Shown here one piece after another: positions 42,205 through 52,914 of a stretch of 64,000 bases of DNA. The position numbers were made by a program, and so were the translations under genes. Source of the DNA: Gimesia fumaroli (GTDB lineage Bacteria > Planctomycetota > Planctomycetia > Planctomycetales > Planctomycetaceae); the NCBI RefSeq assembly GCF_007754425.1, contig NZ_CP037452.1, positions 5,431,164-5,495,163 on the forward strand, given 5' to 3'. The notes beneath the pieces are model-generated. The model saw only the letters and a list, made by a program, of their open reading frames with translations, searched no databases and had not been told where the DNA came from. Within the stretch, counting starts at the first letter, position 1. Each line of letters begins with the position of its first letter.

Positions 42205-45200
42205 TTAATCTTCCACTCCCGCCCAGTGAGAATCACTCAGACCGAGATTCATTTTGAATTCCTTATATGCGACAAAGATCACAGGCACAACGAATAGTGT
42301 AATCAGTTCGACAGTCATGCCGCCGACCACGGGCCAGGCCATCGCTTTGGCGACATCGGAGCCGCGCCCGGTAGAAAAGATGACGGGCATCAGTGCAATG
42401 ATCGTCGTAAAAGTCGTCATCAGGCAGGGACGAATCCGCTTGAGCCCGGCCAAGACCGCAGCATTCCGGATATCCTCCCTGGTCTTCAACCTTTTGCGGG
42501 TAAAGACCTGATCGAGGTAAGTCGCCATCACGACGCCGTCATCCACGGCGATGCCGAACAGCGCAATGAAACCGACCCAGACTGCGGTATTGATTTGAAT
42601 GTCGTTCCAGCCCAGGAAGATCATGCCCCCCGCAAACGCGACCGGGATACCAGAAAACACAGCGAAAGCGATCGACAGATTCCGGAATTGCAGATAGATG
42701 ATGAAGAGGTTTGTAAAAATCACGAGTGGCACGACCCACATCAGGCGGTTGTTGGCTTCGATCTGGTTCTGAAACGAGCCGACCGCCTGCAGGGCATAGC
42801 CGGCAGGCAAATTTAACGAGCCCTCTGTTTGTGCAGTGCGGAGGCTGGTCTCCACCGCGTTCACCGTTTCCAGTGCGCCCTCCTGCCCGGATGAGGAAAA
42901 GGAGACGTGTGCGACCAGACGCGCGTCTTCACTGTTGATCACGCCGGGCCCCCACGTCGTTTTCATACTCGCCAGGAGGGAAAGGGGAATGATTTCTCCC
43001 GAATGCGTGACGACGGGCAAGCGATTTAATTCGTCGATCTGCTCGCGAAGATTCCGTTCATAGCGGACACGAATGGGATAGCGTTCGCGACCTTCTACGG
43101 TGCGCGTGACATTCGAACCTCCCAGAGCCGTTTCGATGATCTGGTTCACCATCGCCGTGGACATGCCGTACCGGGCCGCGGTTTCCCGATCGACGTCAAA
43201 CTCGACATAGGGTTTCCCCAACACGATATCAGGGTTCACCGTGGCTGCGTTGACCTGGGGAATCTGCTTCAAGTGGTCGGCAACGGCGATCGATGCTTCG
43301 GCCAGCCCGTCCAGACTGTCGCCGAAGATACGAATCGCCATCGGTGCCTTGATACCGCTCTGCAGCATGACCACGCGGCCTTCGATCGGCTGCAGCGGCG
43401 AAGCGGGTGTGACGCCGGGCAGTGTGGCAACCGCGTTGATCTGCTCCCAGATTTGCTTCGTAGTCACACCGGGCCGCCACTGATCGACGGGTTTGAGCAT
43501 GACGTAGGTTTCAATCATCGCCGCGGGAGCCGGATCGAGAGCCGACTCGATGCGGCCGATTTTCCCGAGTACATTTTCGACTTCGGGAATCTCTCTGATC
43601 AGCGTATCCTGCGTCTGCAGAACTTCCATCGCCTGTGAAAAACTGGCAGCGGGATACAGCGTCGGCATGTAGAACCAGCTCCCTTCGTCGAGAGCGATCC
43701 AGTCATTCGATTCCAGACCGGGAAACAGATGCTTGACCTCGACCCAGCCAGGCACTTCGTTGGGTTCGACTCCCAGAAACCGGGCAACTTTTTCGAACGG
43801 CTTTAATACCGTCGGCATCCCGATCCAGGATCCCAGTCCCAGCAGCACGATGAAGGTGGGAAACGTAAAAAACAGGAATTTGTGTTTCATGAAAAATCGC
43901 AGCGTCGGTTCATACAAAAAGTGAATCAGGCGCCCCACCGGATTTTCATCAACGGGTCTGAGCCGCTCGCTGAGCATCCAGAAGCAGCCGATTCCACCCA
44001 GGCCTGTACTCAACAGGACGAGCACCGGCAGACGAATGGGAATCCGCGCGAGATAATCGGCTCCAAAGTTCCAGGACAGAACGCCGCATACCAGCGCAAA
44101 CACGGTAGAGACGATCAAACGTCGACGGAGGGGCCGTTGATTGGAATTAAGCAACAGTCGACTTAACAGAGGCACCAGCGTGATGGCGACGATCAAGGCG
44201 GCAGTAATCGAAAACGTTTTGGTCCAGGCCAGCGGTGCGAAGAGTTTGTAGTCGCGACCGGTGAGCATGAAGACGGGAAAAAAGCTGACGACGGTTGTCA
44301 TCACAGCCGTGACGACCGCGGGGGCGACTTCAGTGGCCGCAGTATGGATGACCTTCAACCGCTGTGCTTTACCGCCGGGACTCCCTTCCGCCTCCCATTC
44401 CGCAAGGCTGTCGTAGATCGATTCGGAAACGACAATCCCCATATCGACCATGGTGCCGATGGCAATCGCGATGCCGGCCAGCGACATGATATTCGCATCA
44501 ATGCCGAAGACATTCATGGCGATGAACGCCATCAACACGGCAACGGGTAGCGTGACAGCGACGACAATACTCGCGCGGAGATGCAGCAGAAACAGCAGAA
44601 TGACGACCGCGGTAATGATCACTTCCTGTGTCAGCGCATCAGTCAGGGTGGCAATAGTTTCATTGATCAATCCTGTGCGATCGTAGATGAGCTTGAAATT
44701 CACTCCCTTCAGGCTTGGTTCGATCTGTGCCATCTTGGCTTTGATACTATCAATCACTTTCCGGGGGTTTTCACCAAATCGCATAACAACAACACCGCCA
44801 ACTGCTTCAGAACCGTTGAGATCGATGGCTCCCCTGCGGAATTCCGGGCCGAGTTGGACGCGTCCGAGATCGCGAATGCGAATCGGGACTCCCTCCTTCG
44901 AACGAATGACGGTTTGCTCAATATCGCCAATTGCCTGTTCCGTATTTTGTCCCGCGCCGATAAATCCGCGACCGCGGATGATGAATTCCATTCCGCCTGA
45001 TTCTACCGTTTTCGCGCCGACGTCAATATTTGATTTACGGACCGCATCGATCACCTGGTCGAGGGGGATATCGTGAAAACGGAGCTTATCCGGATCGACT
45101 TCGATCTGATATTGTCGGACATAACCTCCCACACTGGCAACTTCACTGACGCCAGGGACGGCCTGCAGTTCATACTTCACGACGAAATCCTGCAGACTGC

Positions 45201-45666
45201 GCAACTCGGCTAGATTCATCTCTTTCGGAGGTTCCAGCACATAATAGAGTACCTGCCCTAAGCCTGTGGCATCCGGTCCCAGGGTTGGGACGACTCCTTC
45301 CGGCAAGAGCGCAGCGGCTGTCCCCAGCTGTTCGGCAACACGGGAGCGGGCCCAGTAAAAATCGGTACTGTCTTTGAAGGTGACCTGCACAAAACTGTAA
45401 CCGAACAGACTTTTGCCGCGTACCGATTCCGCATCGGGGACGGCCAGCATCGAAACAGAGAGAGGATAGGTCACCTGGTCTTCGACGTCTTTGGGAGAAC
45501 GACCGGGCCAGGCGGTGAAAATGATCACCTGGTTTTCGCCGATGTTGGGAATGGCGTCGATGGGCACTTCGCGTACGCTATACCAGCCAAAGCCTATCAG
45601 GACCGCCGTGACGCAGAACATGATCAGCGGTTCGCGAATGCTGAAAGAAATCAAGGCGCGTAACAT
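42205..45666 (-). CDS. CusA/CzcA-family heavy-metal RND efflux pump
   Basis: A 1153-residue inner-membrane proton/metal antiporter, about 100 residues longer than CusA. The N-terminus (PLIMFCVTAVLIGFGWYSVR, PIDAIPNIGENQVIIFTAWPGR) and helices such as GTMVDMGIVVSESIYD and FGIAVDDGVVMATYLDQVFT are typical of the HME-RND group. An extra segment at about residues 505-580 holds two predicted helices between the two halves of the pump. It exports Cu/Ag or divalent cations through the adaptor and TolC-like partners. It starts 4 nt after the adaptor gene. The metal is not certain. Confidence 0.92.
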   Translation of the reverse strand: MLRALISFSIREPLIMFCVTAVLIGFGWYSVREVPIDAIPNIGENQVIIFTAWPGRSPKDVEDQVTYPLSVSMLAVPDAESVRGKSLFGYSFVQVTFKDSTDFYWARSRVAEQLGTAAALLPEGVVPTLGPDATGLGQVLYYVLEPPKEMNLAELRSLQDFVVKYELQAVPGVSEVASVGGYVRQYQIEVDPDKLRFHDIPLDQVIDAVRKSNIDVGAKTVESGGMEFIIRGRGFIGAGQNTEQAIGDIEQTVIRSKEGVPIRIRDLGRVQLGPEFRRGAIDLNGSEAVGGVVVMRFGENPRKVIDSIKAKMAQIEPSLKGVNFKLIYDRTGLINETIATLTDALTQEVIITAVVILLFLLHLRASIVVAVTLPVAVLMAFIAMNVFGIDANIMSLAGIAIAIGTMVDMGIVVSESIYDSLAEWEAEGSPGGKAQRLKVIHTAATEVAPAVVTAVMTTVVSFFPVFMLTGRDYKLFAPLAWTKTFSITAALIVAITLVPLLSRLLLNSNQRPLRRRLIVSTVFALVCGVLSWNFGADYLARIPIRLPVLVLLSTGLGGIGCFWMLSERLRPVDENPVGRLIHFLYEPTLRFFMKHKFLFFTFPTFIVLLGLGSWIGMPTVLKPFEKVARFLGVEPNEVPGWVEVKHLFPGLESNDWIALDEGSWFYMPTLYPAASFSQAMEVLQTQDTLIREIPEVENVLGKIGRIESALDPAPAAMIETYVMLKPVDQWRPGVTTKQIWEQINAVATLPGVTPASPLQPIEGRVVMLQSGIKAPMAIRIFGDSLDGLAEASIAVADHLKQIPQVNAATVNPDIVLGKPYVEFDVDRETAARYGMSTAMVNQIIETALGGSNVTRTVEGRERYPIRVRYERNLREQIDELNRLPVVTHSGEIIPLSLLASMKTTWGPGVINSEDARLVAHVSFSSSGQEGALETVNAVETSLRTAQTEGSLNLPAGYALQAVGSFQNQIEANNRLMWVVPLVIFTNLFIIYLQFRNLSIAFAVFSGIPVAFAGGMIFLGWNDIQINTAVWVGFIALFGIAVDDGVVMATYLDQVFTRKRLKTREDIRNAAVLAGLKRIRPCLMTTFTTIIALMPVIFSTGRGSDVAKAMAWPVVGGMTVELITLFVVPVIFVAYKEFKMNLGLSDSHWAGVED

Positions 45667-45669
45667 GGT

Positions 45670-47763
45670 TTATTCTCCCTTGGGCCTTGAAGGTGATGAG
45701 TGCTTCTGTTTTTGCTGTGACTGTCCGGGAGGTGCTGGTTGTTTTGCCGCTGTTTCAAAGGTTGGCACGAGTTCGCCGCAGTGCAGCATTTTGCTCCCAA
45801 AGTAGGGGTTCAACAGTTTGTGATCGGATTGCAGCCAGTCGCCTCCACCTTGCGGGACCATGGGACAGAAGAAATGATGGAACGGCGGTTTAGTTTCGCC
45901 GCCTCTCACCTGAGTCGCCAGCTTGACTACAGCATGACTGATTGGCTTGAATTTCTTGCGTGCCTCTTCGAGAGAGAGATGATGCAGATGCTCTGAATTA
46001 TTGGCGATCTGCTGCAACTCATCTTTGATCGGCTGACTGAGCGGGGAATCCTGTGCCAGTTGTGCAGCCAGCGTGTTGAGTGTTCTGGCCTGTTGCTCTG
46101 TAATTTTTTGATCGGCGGCAAACTGCTTTTGAATCGCAAAGTAAGTCGCGTATAGTTTCTCCAGCGACTGACCTGGCTTCCCAGAGATTGTTTCAATTTT
46201 GAATGAATCAAACTGAAGCGGAGTATTTTTCTTCGTTTTTTTCGCGGGAGTAAATCGGAGCGGATCAATCAGACTCGGTTTGCCCGAAAGTTGCATTTGA
46301 GAATCAATCAGGAAGTTCCCCGCAGTAGCGACTTTCTCGCCCGGTTTCACCCCCTCAAGAATCACGGCAGTATCCCCGAGCAACGATCCAAGCGTGACGT
46401 TTCTGAGTTCAAAACGCCCCGGTTTGGTTTCGACATAGACGACACTGTGGTCGCCGGCCATCAGGATCGCAGAACGAGGCACCGTGAGTGCTTTCTTTTG
46501 TGGAACTGGTTGATCCGTATACCCAAAACGTGAAGTGGGTACGAGTTTCATACCACAAATAGGACAGTCGCCGGGCTGATCGCGTATGACCTGCGGATGC
46601 ATGGGGCTGATCCATTTCCCAGCAAGCTCGGCATCGTAAACGTTCCCTTGCGGGCCAATGGGAACTTTGATTTGCGCTTTCGCATAATCACCGGGTCGGA
46701 GCTGTCCGTCTTCATTTTTGAACTCCACGCGCACGCCCACTGTTCTGCGGTTGGGATTCACCGTTGGATCGATAAACACCACGCGGCCTTTCAGAGTTTT
46801 TCCCGGCAGAGACTGCAATTCGGCGTCAACCCGCTGGCCGAAGCGAATCCGAGAGGCATCTTCGGGATAGAGTTCGAGCACAAGCCAGACGGTAGTCAGA
46901 TTCGCAATGCGGTAAATGGGCTCGCCGGCTTTGATGTATTTACCTTCCTCTGCGAGTTTTTCGGTCACGGTTCCGCCGATAGGAGCATAGATCGTCAGTC
47001 GCGATTCGGCCTTGCCAGTTGATAACAGCTGCTTGATCTGCGCGTCTGTCATACCTAGCTCGACGAGTTTCTGTCTTGAATTCTCTACCAGTTTCTCCTG
47101 CACCTCGCGCACGACGGACAGAGCACCTGAGGTCATTTTCTTGAGCGCATTCCCCGCTTCCAACAGTTCCACCTGCGCAGAATACAATTCGGGGCTGTAG
47201 ACGATCGCCAGATGATCTCCTTTGTCGACTTCCACTCCTGTATAGTCGGCAAACAGTTTTTCGATGCGCCCGTTGATATAGGCGGCGATGGTGGCCTGAC
47301 GGCTCTCGTCAATTTCAATCGAACCGATCGTTTCAATTGTGGTGCTGACAGATTCCAGTTTTGCTTTGGCGGTCTGGATGTTCGCTAACCTGCGCTGCGC
47401 CGGATCAATATTGATGGCCATCTGATCGATGTTGGCACCGGACTTCGCGGCCGGCACCAGCGCCATTCCACAGATCGGACAGCGGCCCGGTTTGGGCTGG
47501 CGGATCTGTGGATGCATCGGACAGGTAAAGATCTGCGCTTTGCCCCCTTCCGTGGTCGCAGAAGAGGGGGATATGCCAGACTGAATCCATCCCAGTCGCT
47601 GTGCGACTCCCAGCAACACAATCAGAAAAAGACCAACCGAAAGAAACAGCGCTGCCGGCAACAATTTTCTCAGCCACCAGCGGCCCGATTTTGCATCCGG
47701 GGGTGGAGGCGTTTCGGTATTCACAGGATCTTTTGCCGGTTCTTCTGTGGAAGATGTTGTCAT
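45670..47763 (-). CDS. RND periplasmic adaptor with heavy-metal-binding domains
   Basis: A 697-residue membrane-fusion protein. One N-terminal helix anchors it. A heavy-metal-binding motif follows (FTCPMHPQI, RCPICGMALVP), then the lipoyl/hairpin/barrel parts (YINGRIEKLFADYTGVEVDK, APIGGTVTEKLAEEGKYIKA). A second metal motif near residue 390 has Ser in place of the first Cys (ISPMHPQV, CPICGMKLVP). A C-terminal region resembles DUF3347/CusF-like parts with FFCPMVPQGGG. Adaptors of this kind hand metal to the pump. GGAGAGG upstream selects the ATG at 47763 over 47781. Confidence 0.9.
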   Translation of the reverse strand: MTTSSTEEPAKDPVNTETPPPPDAKSGRWWLRKLLPAALFLSVGLFLIVLLGVAQRLGWIQSGISPSSATTEGGKAQIFTCPMHPQIRQPKPGRCPICGMALVPAAKSGANIDQMAINIDPAQRRLANIQTAKAKLESVSTTIETIGSIEIDESRQATIAAYINGRIEKLFADYTGVEVDKGDHLAIVYSPELYSAQVELLEAGNALKKMTSGALSVVREVQEKLVENSRQKLVELGMTDAQIKQLLSTGKAESRLTIYAPIGGTVTEKLAEEGKYIKAGEPIYRIANLTTVWLVLELYPEDASRIRFGQRVDAELQSLPGKTLKGRVVFIDPTVNPNRRTVGVRVEFKNEDGQLRPGDYAKAQIKVPIGPQGNVYDAELAGKWISPMHPQVIRDQPGDCPICGMKLVPTSRFGYTDQPVPQKKALTVPRSAILMAGDHSVVYVETKPGRFELRNVTLGSLLGDTAVILEGVKPGEKVATAGNFLIDSQMQLSGKPSLIDPLRFTPAKKTKKNTPLQFDSFKIETISGKPGQSLEKLYATYFAIQKQFAADQKITEQQARTLNTLAAQLAQDSPLSQPIKDELQQIANNSEHLHHLSLEEARKKFKPISHAVVKLATQVRGGETKPPFHHFFCPMVPQGGGDWLQSDHKLLNPYFGSKMLHCGELVPTFETAAKQPAPPGQSQQKQKHSSPSRPKGE

Positions 47764-48012
47764 CTTGCCTCTCCAAAACAAACCAAGAGAGCGACCAGCC
47801 GGCGCTTAACAACCAGCATTGGACCGTGCCGGGAAAACCGGCCAGCCGCCCTGTTTCAAATGTGTTCATTCAATGCCATCAGAGAGAATGGCAGACGGGT
47901 CATAAGAATTCGGAAACCTTTTGTCCTGGAAGTCAAAGTAGACGGGGACAAAATAGCCGTGATGCGTGCGCAGAAAAAATGAAACGGCATTCAGTCAGTG
48001 CGCAGTGTGCCT

Positions 48013-48492
48013 TTATAGCAAAGACACACAGAGTAGAATCTGCACAGACTTGAAAGGCTGCGTCGGGCTGTGACTCACGCAAACAGAGCCTTCAGAGTGA
48101 TCCGTCTGAGTCACAGGGGCTGCCAGCGGATGTGCCAGAATCTCAAACAACAGCTGTTGTTCCTGTAGCGGACCGCTGTTTGTGTCCGGTAGCGCGGGTG
48201 TGTTGTTCGTGCGACCACAGTGGCAATCAGAGTCACTTTGACGACACTTACCGCGACAGACTGGCTGTTTTTCATTCGCAGTCGTGGATGTGGTAACTTG
48301 AGCACAGCAACTTGTCTGTTTCACCACGGAAACAGGACTTATTTGAGAAAGTCGACAACAGTGGGTCTGCGAATTTTCCTCGGCGTTGAACTTCTGACAG
48401 CAGCAGCCGAATAGAGTGACCGGGCAGAGAGTCTGCATGAACAACATTGCTGCTGTCATCCAGATCAACATCGCTCGACCAATTCGGTGCAT
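48013..48492 (-). CDS. Cysteine-rich exported protein, metal-efflux operon
   Basis: A 159-residue protein with an N-terminal membrane helix or signal (RAMLIWMTAAMLFMQTLCPV). The exported part has many cysteines (LFGCCCQKF, THCCRLS, TSCCAQV, PVCRGKCRQSDSDCHCGR) and histidines. No family is recognised. The Cys clusters suggest a periplasmic metal buffer for Cu/Ag/Zn. AGGAG precedes the ATG at 48492. It lies between the TolC-like and adaptor genes on the same strand. Confidence 0.65.
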   Translation of the reverse strand: MHRIGRAMLIWMTAAMLFMQTLCPVTLFGCCCQKFNAEENSQTHCCRLSQISPVSVVKQTSCCAQVTTSTTANEKQPVCRGKCRQSDSDCHCGRTNNTPALPDTNSGPLQEQQLLFEILAHPLAAPVTQTDHSEGSVCVSHSPTQPFKSVQILLCVSLL

Positions 48493-48572
48493 GAAACAGG
48501 CTCCTGAATACGTATTACCAAACCTGTTACCACTGTATCGCATTGCTAACAGAAAGTCCAGATGTGTTCCGC

Positions 48573-50078
48573 TCAGTTCTCACCGGGCAATGCAGGAACA
48601 ACAGGCACATTAGACAAAGAAAAGTCTTCGCCGGCGACGCGACTAAGCTGTGTCAGAGAAATTGCGAGTTCGCCAATGGCCTGATGATAACCCAGTTCCA
48701 GTGTCAACAGATTGCGATAATCGCGAATAACGCGATCAAATTCGACAGATCCGCGGGAATACGATTCCTGGTCGGCTCTTAAAGTCTGACGCGCCTGCGG
48801 CAGGATCGTTTCTTTATAGAGCACTGCGGTTTCTTCGGCACGGCGGGCTTCGGCTAGCAGTTCGGTAATCAGGGCATCATAGCGATCGAGGAGATCCTGT
48901 TCCGAGTAGTTTGAAGCGAGATGTTTCCAGGTCGCTTCATTTTCCAGGGCATCGTATTTCTCTTTCCAGAGCGGAATACTGACCTGAGCCCCAAGCGACC
49001 AGGGGTCCTGACCGACCTTATATAGATTTGAGGGAGGACGGTTATTATCAGTGAAAAAGTAATTGGCAGAGAGAGTCAGTTCGGGCCGCCGACTCAAACG
49101 GGCCACTTCAATACCCCACCGTGTGGCTTGCGTGCGAAGCTGGGCCGCCTGAATCTCCGGTTGCGAATCTATAGCACTCTGATAAATCTGTGGAGCCGAT
49201 ATGTCAGGAAATTTAATTTCCAGTTCTTCCGGAGGCAACACGGCCAGATCCGCATCGCGGGCGACCAGCCGATTGACTTCTGCCTGCATCGCGACTCGTA
49301 ACTTGCGATACGTGAGCAGTCGCTCTTCGAGTTTGCTGAGCTCCAGAGTACCGAGCAGGACGTCTCCCTGAGTGGCAGTGCCAGTAGCAACCTGGGCATT
49401 GGCCACGTCAATCAAGGACTTCAACAGTTCCTGATTGGCGGTCGCTGTGGCAATCTGTTGATCGATCACGTACAGACGATACCAGCCGGTACGAACAGCG
49501 GCGATCACGCGCAGGCGTTCTGAAAGATAGTCGGCTCGGACGGCGAAGGCTTCAAAGCAGGCGCGCTGCTCCTCTGCATTCAGTTTACCCAACCAGGGAA
49601 TCGCCTGACTGGCACTCAGCACCGCCCGTTGCGAGCCGGATGCGGTTTGAATCGGATCTCCAAACACATTCGCGCCCAGTTTAGGATCGGGAAGTTTGTT
49701 GACATAATGCGATCGGGCCGAAGCAGCATTGTATTCCTGATAGAGTTTCACCAGTTGGGGATTCTGGTCGACGGCCAGCATCTCGAGTTCACCCAGCGTC
49801 TGAGAAAGCGGCGGATGTTGTATCACCAGATCAGACTGCGTTCCGTCGGTCAATTCCCGGGCAGTTGCTTCCGCACCGGTCTTTACGATCTGCGTATCAG
49901 ATTCCAAAGGTTCGGATTTCGTTTCCTGCAGAGCAGATTCATCAGCCGTTGGTGCGAGCGCAACTTTGGCCGTCGATGCCTCCTGGACATTGGCAGTATG
50001 CGTCGCACATCCCATGATAAAAGCTGTAGAAAGCGCCAGGCCAAATCCGCGCACTTTGACTGAGGGATGATCCTTCAT
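48573..50078 (-). CDS. TolC-family outer-membrane efflux protein
   Basis: A 501-residue outer-membrane factor. The signal contains a lipobox (FIMGCATH), so it is probably a lipoprotein like CusC. The body has the tandem OEP organisation with long coiled-coil helices (QLVKLYQEYNAASARSHYVN, LEELEIKFPD region, EARRAEETAVLYKETILPQA, SYSRGSVEFDRVIRDYRNLL). It is the first gene of the four-gene pump operon and completes the tripartite channel across the envelope. Confidence 0.9.
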   Translation of the reverse strand: MKDHPSVKVRGFGLALSTAFIMGCATHTANVQEASTAKVALAPTADESALQETKSEPLESDTQIVKTGAEATARELTDGTQSDLVIQHPPLSQTLGELEMLAVDQNPQLVKLYQEYNAASARSHYVNKLPDPKLGANVFGDPIQTASGSQRAVLSASQAIPWLGKLNAEEQRACFEAFAVRADYLSERLRVIAAVRTGWYRLYVIDQQIATATANQELLKSLIDVANAQVATGTATQGDVLLGTLELSKLEERLLTYRKLRVAMQAEVNRLVARDADLAVLPPEELEIKFPDISAPQIYQSAIDSQPEIQAAQLRTQATRWGIEVARLSRRPELTLSANYFFTDNNRPPSNLYKVGQDPWSLGAQVSIPLWKEKYDALENEATWKHLASNYSEQDLLDRYDALITELLAEARRAEETAVLYKETILPQARQTLRADQESYSRGSVEFDRVIRDYRNLLTLELGYHQAIGELAISLTQLSRVAGEDFSLSNVPVVPALPGEN

Positions 50079-50308
50079 CCTGAAACCTTGTTCTAATCCC
50101 TGATTTCACATCCGTGTGAAGAGAGGAGGCTGATCAGAGTCAGTAAAAAAAATTGGCACGGTCCACGGAAAGAATCGTCCTGACTTGTGGTCTGGCTGTG
50201 CGTGCAATGCCGAATTTGTCGGTTTGACGATCAATTCCTGATGAATCATGACGATTATTCGGAACGCTGGGATCAGGTAAGCGATGCGGCACCGAGAACA
50301 GTGCTCAC

Positions 50309-50345
50309 AAAAAAAAGCCCTAAGTCTTTAAAAGACAAGGGCTTT
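50309..50345 (-). terminator. Terminator after tRNA-Val
   Basis: On the minus strand AAAGCCCT (50345-50338) pairs with AGGGCTTT (50321-50314) around an inner GTCTTT/AAAGAC stem, ending in eight T (50316-50309). It lies 5 nt after the tRNA. Confidence 0.9.
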
Positions 50346-50350
50346 AGAAA

Positions 50351-50424
50351 TGGACGATACTGGATTCGAACCAGTGACCTCCACGATGTCAACGTGGCAC
50401 TCTAACCAACTGAGCTAATCGTCC
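50351..50424 (-). tRNA. tRNA-Val (anticodon GAC)
   Basis: A 74-nt cloverleaf. Acceptor GGACGAT pairs with ATCGTCC. The D-arm has AGCTCAGTTGGTTAGAGT. The anticodon stem CCACG/CGTGG encloses TTGACAT, giving GAC, which reads valine GUC/GUU codons. The T-arm is CTGGTTCGAATCCAG. The discriminator is A and CCA is not encoded. A strong terminator follows. Confidence 0.95.
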
Positions 50425-50680
50425 TGAGGTTTCAAAAGGTTACGGATCAAGGTCGATATCGTCAAGTTCCAGAAGACTTTCTGTGAAAAAAACTGCTGAA
50501 TGGAAGAGTCTCTGGTCCTGTCTGACCGATCATATCAATTTCACAGGTTTCCGCTGATTTTGCTGCAAAACAGCGAACATTGACGCGGGCTGTGCCTGTC
50601 GAATATAAAGACTCTACCTCCTTCGAACTGCCTGAGCGGTGAGCCCTTTGTAACGGCGACTGTGGTGGTTCCGACTTTAG

Positions 50681-52879
50681 ATGAAGTTCAAAAATCGAAT
50701 GATTCAAATCAAATTACCCGATGGAAGCGTAAAGGAATTCCCTGAAAACAGTACTGCACTCGATGTGGCCCAATCAATTGGTGAGCGGCTGGCCAATGCG
50801 GTCGTGGCCGCGGAAGTGGATGGAACCATTTGTGATGCGTTTCGCCCTTTGAAAGAGATCTCGGACTCTCAAGAAATCAATCTCAAGCTGCTCACTGACC
50901 GTGATCCCGAAGCACTCGGCGTCATGCGACACTCGTGTGCTCATATTATGGCCCGCGCAGTCATGCGGCTCTGGCCCGGCATTCAGCTGGCCTTCGGCCC
51001 CACCCTGCCTCACGGCTTCTATTACGATTTTGGTCTGGAACACACCATCAGCGAAGATGACTTCCCTAAAATCGAAGAAGAGATGAAGAAGATCATCAAA
51101 GAGGAAGAACCGTTCGAACGGTTCTCACTCGATCGTGCCGAAGCCGTTTCGTTCGTGAACGAGATGGATCAGCATTCCAAAGCCGAGCACATTGAAACCG
51201 GCCTGGCCGATCATGGGCAGCTGAGCTTCTATCGACAGGGTGAATTTGTCGACCTGTGTCGTGGTCCGCATATTCCCAACGCCGGTAAAGTGAAAGCATT
51301 CAAACTGCTGTCGATTGCCGGTTCGTACTGGAAGGGCGATGCGGGCAATAAGCCGCTACAACGTCTGTATGGAACAGCCTGGTTCAGCAAGAAAGATATG
51401 AAGAAATATCTGGAACAGGTGGAAGAAGCCAAGCGCCGCGATCACCGCGTGCTGGGGAAAAAGCTGGGACTGTTTCAGATTAACCCGGAAGTTGGTCAGG
51501 GGCTCTGTCTCTGGTTGCCGAAAGGCGCCACCATTCGCGCGGTTCTGGAAGACTTCATCAAAGTGGAACTGACTCGACTCGGTTATCAGCCCGTCTATTC
51601 GCCGCACATCGGTCGCGTGGAACTGTACGAAACCAGCGGTCACTTCCCCTATTATCGCGATTCCCAATTCGCACCGCTGTTCGGCCACGATGCCGGCCAA
51701 CTGGTCGATTTCTGGGTCCGCAAACTGGAAGAAGACGACCTGTCAGCCGAGGAAGAAGAAACCTTCTTCAAGTCGTCTCGCGTGATGAACTGTGATTTCG
51801 AGTTTCCTCCCGGTGCCAGCCGCGAAGAGAAGATTCAGATTCTCAAGGACTGGGAGCACAAACACGAGCGTTATCTGCTCAAACCGATGAACTGTCCGCA
51901 TCATGCAGAGATGTATAAAGCGATGCCGCGCAGCTATCGGGACTTGCCGGTACGTCTGGCTGAGTTCGGCACCGTGTATCGTCACGAACAGACCGGAGAA
52001 CTCAACGGCATGTTGCGGGTTCGCGGGTTGACTCAGGACGACGCGCATATTTTCTGTACTCCCGAGCAGGTCGAAGGCGAATTCAAGGCGACGCTGGAGC
52101 TGGTCAAATTCGTATTGGCGTCGGTCGGTCTGGACAATTTCCGCGTGCAGCTTTCACTGCGTGAGCCCGGCAGCGATAAATATGTCGGCAGTGAAGAGAA
52201 CTGGCAGCATGCAGAAGACAGTCTTCGGAAAGTGCTCGAATCATCGGGCATGTCGTACAGCGAATGCGAAGGGGAAGCCGCGTTTTACGGTCCCAAAGCC
52301 GACTTCATGGTCTCGGACTGTATCGGCCGTGAATGGCAGCTGGGAACCGTGCAGCTCGATTACAATCTGCCGGAACGGTTTAAGCTGGAATACACGGGTT
52401 CGGATAATCAACCGCATCGTCCGGTGATGATTCACCGTGCCCCCTTCGGTTCGATGGAACGCTTCACCGGTATGTTGATTGAACATTTCGCCGGAGCGTT
52501 TCCGCTCTGGCTCGCGCCGGAACAGATTCGTGTGCTACCGGTCAGTGATAAGACACTGGATTACGCGAACGAAGTCGCCGCTCAACTGCGGCAGAACGGG
52601 TTCCGGATTTCGATCGACACGCGCAGTTCGAAGGTCAACGCGAAGATTCGCGATGCCCAGTTGGAACTGATTCCGTACATGTTCATCGTGGGCCCTAAAG
52701 AAGCCGAGCAGAACGCGGTCGCTGTGCGTGACCGCATCGACGGCGATCTGGGACCGATGCCGTTAACCGATGCGATTGCCAAGCTGAAACAGGAAGCCGA
52801 TCAACGGCTCGTGCGGCAGGTGGTCGAAAGCACGTTCTCCGGCATCGAAGGACAGACGGAAAAAGCGAACGAGTATTAA
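50681..52879 (+). CDS. thrS: Threonyl-tRNA synthetase with a catalytic-core insertion
   Basis: A 732-residue class II synthetase. It has a TGS domain (residues 6-65), the editing/second additional domain with [17 protein letters not shown] and HGFYYDF, the catalytic core ([49 protein letters not shown]), whose Cys/His/His bind zinc, and a C-terminal anticodon domain. E. coli ThrRS is 642 residues. Much of the excess is a charged insert at about residues 325-396 ([20 protein letters not shown] onward) between motif 1 and the zinc-binding loop. The ATG at 50699 is an alternative start; neither has a good ribosome site. Confidence 0.95.
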   Translation: MKFKNRMIQIKLPDGSVKEFPENSTALDVAQSIGERLANAVVAAEVDGTICDAFRPLKEISDSQEINLKLLTDRDPEALGVMRHSCAHIMARAVMRLWPGIQLAFGPTLPHGFYYDFGLEHTISEDDFPKIEEEMKKIIKEEEPFERFSLDRAEAVSFVNEMDQHSKAEHIETGLADHGQLSFYRQGEFVDLCRGPHIPNAGKVKAFKLLSIAGSYWKGDAGNKPLQRLYGTAWFSKKDMKKYLEQVEEAKRRDHRVLGKKLGLFQINPEVGQGLCLWLPKGATIRAVLEDFIKVELTRLGYQPVYSPHIGRVELYETSGHFPYYRDSQFAPLFGHDAGQLVDFWVRKLEEDDLSAEEEETFFKSSRVMNCDFEFPPGASREEKIQILKDWEHKHERYLLKPMNCPHHAEMYKAMPRSYRDLPVRLAEFGTVYRHEQTGELNGMLRVRGLTQDDAHIFCTPEQVEGEFKATLELVKFVLASVGLDNFRVQLSLREPGSDKYVGSEENWQHAEDSLRKVLESSGMSYSECEGEAAFYGPKADFMVSDCIGREWQLGTVQLDYNLPERFKLEYTGSDNQPHRPVMIHRAPFGSMERFTGMLIEHFAGAFPLWLAPEQIRVLPVSDKTLDYANEVAAQLRQNGFRISIDTRSSKVNAKIRDAQLELIPYMFIVGPKEAEQNAVAVRDRIDGDLGPMPLTDAIAKLKQEADQRLVRQVVESTFSGIEGQTEKANEY

Positions 52880-52914
52880 GATTGCTGAAACGAAGATTTC
52901 GAAGTGTCGTGTGC

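Noticed and set aside
44581..45076. Overlapping plus-strand frames opposite the RND pump
   Set aside because: Antisense shadows; the pump is complete and continuous on the other strand.
50425..50680. ThrRS leader, considered for a T-box or operator stem
   Set aside because: No T-box consensus or stable antiterminator could be recognised.
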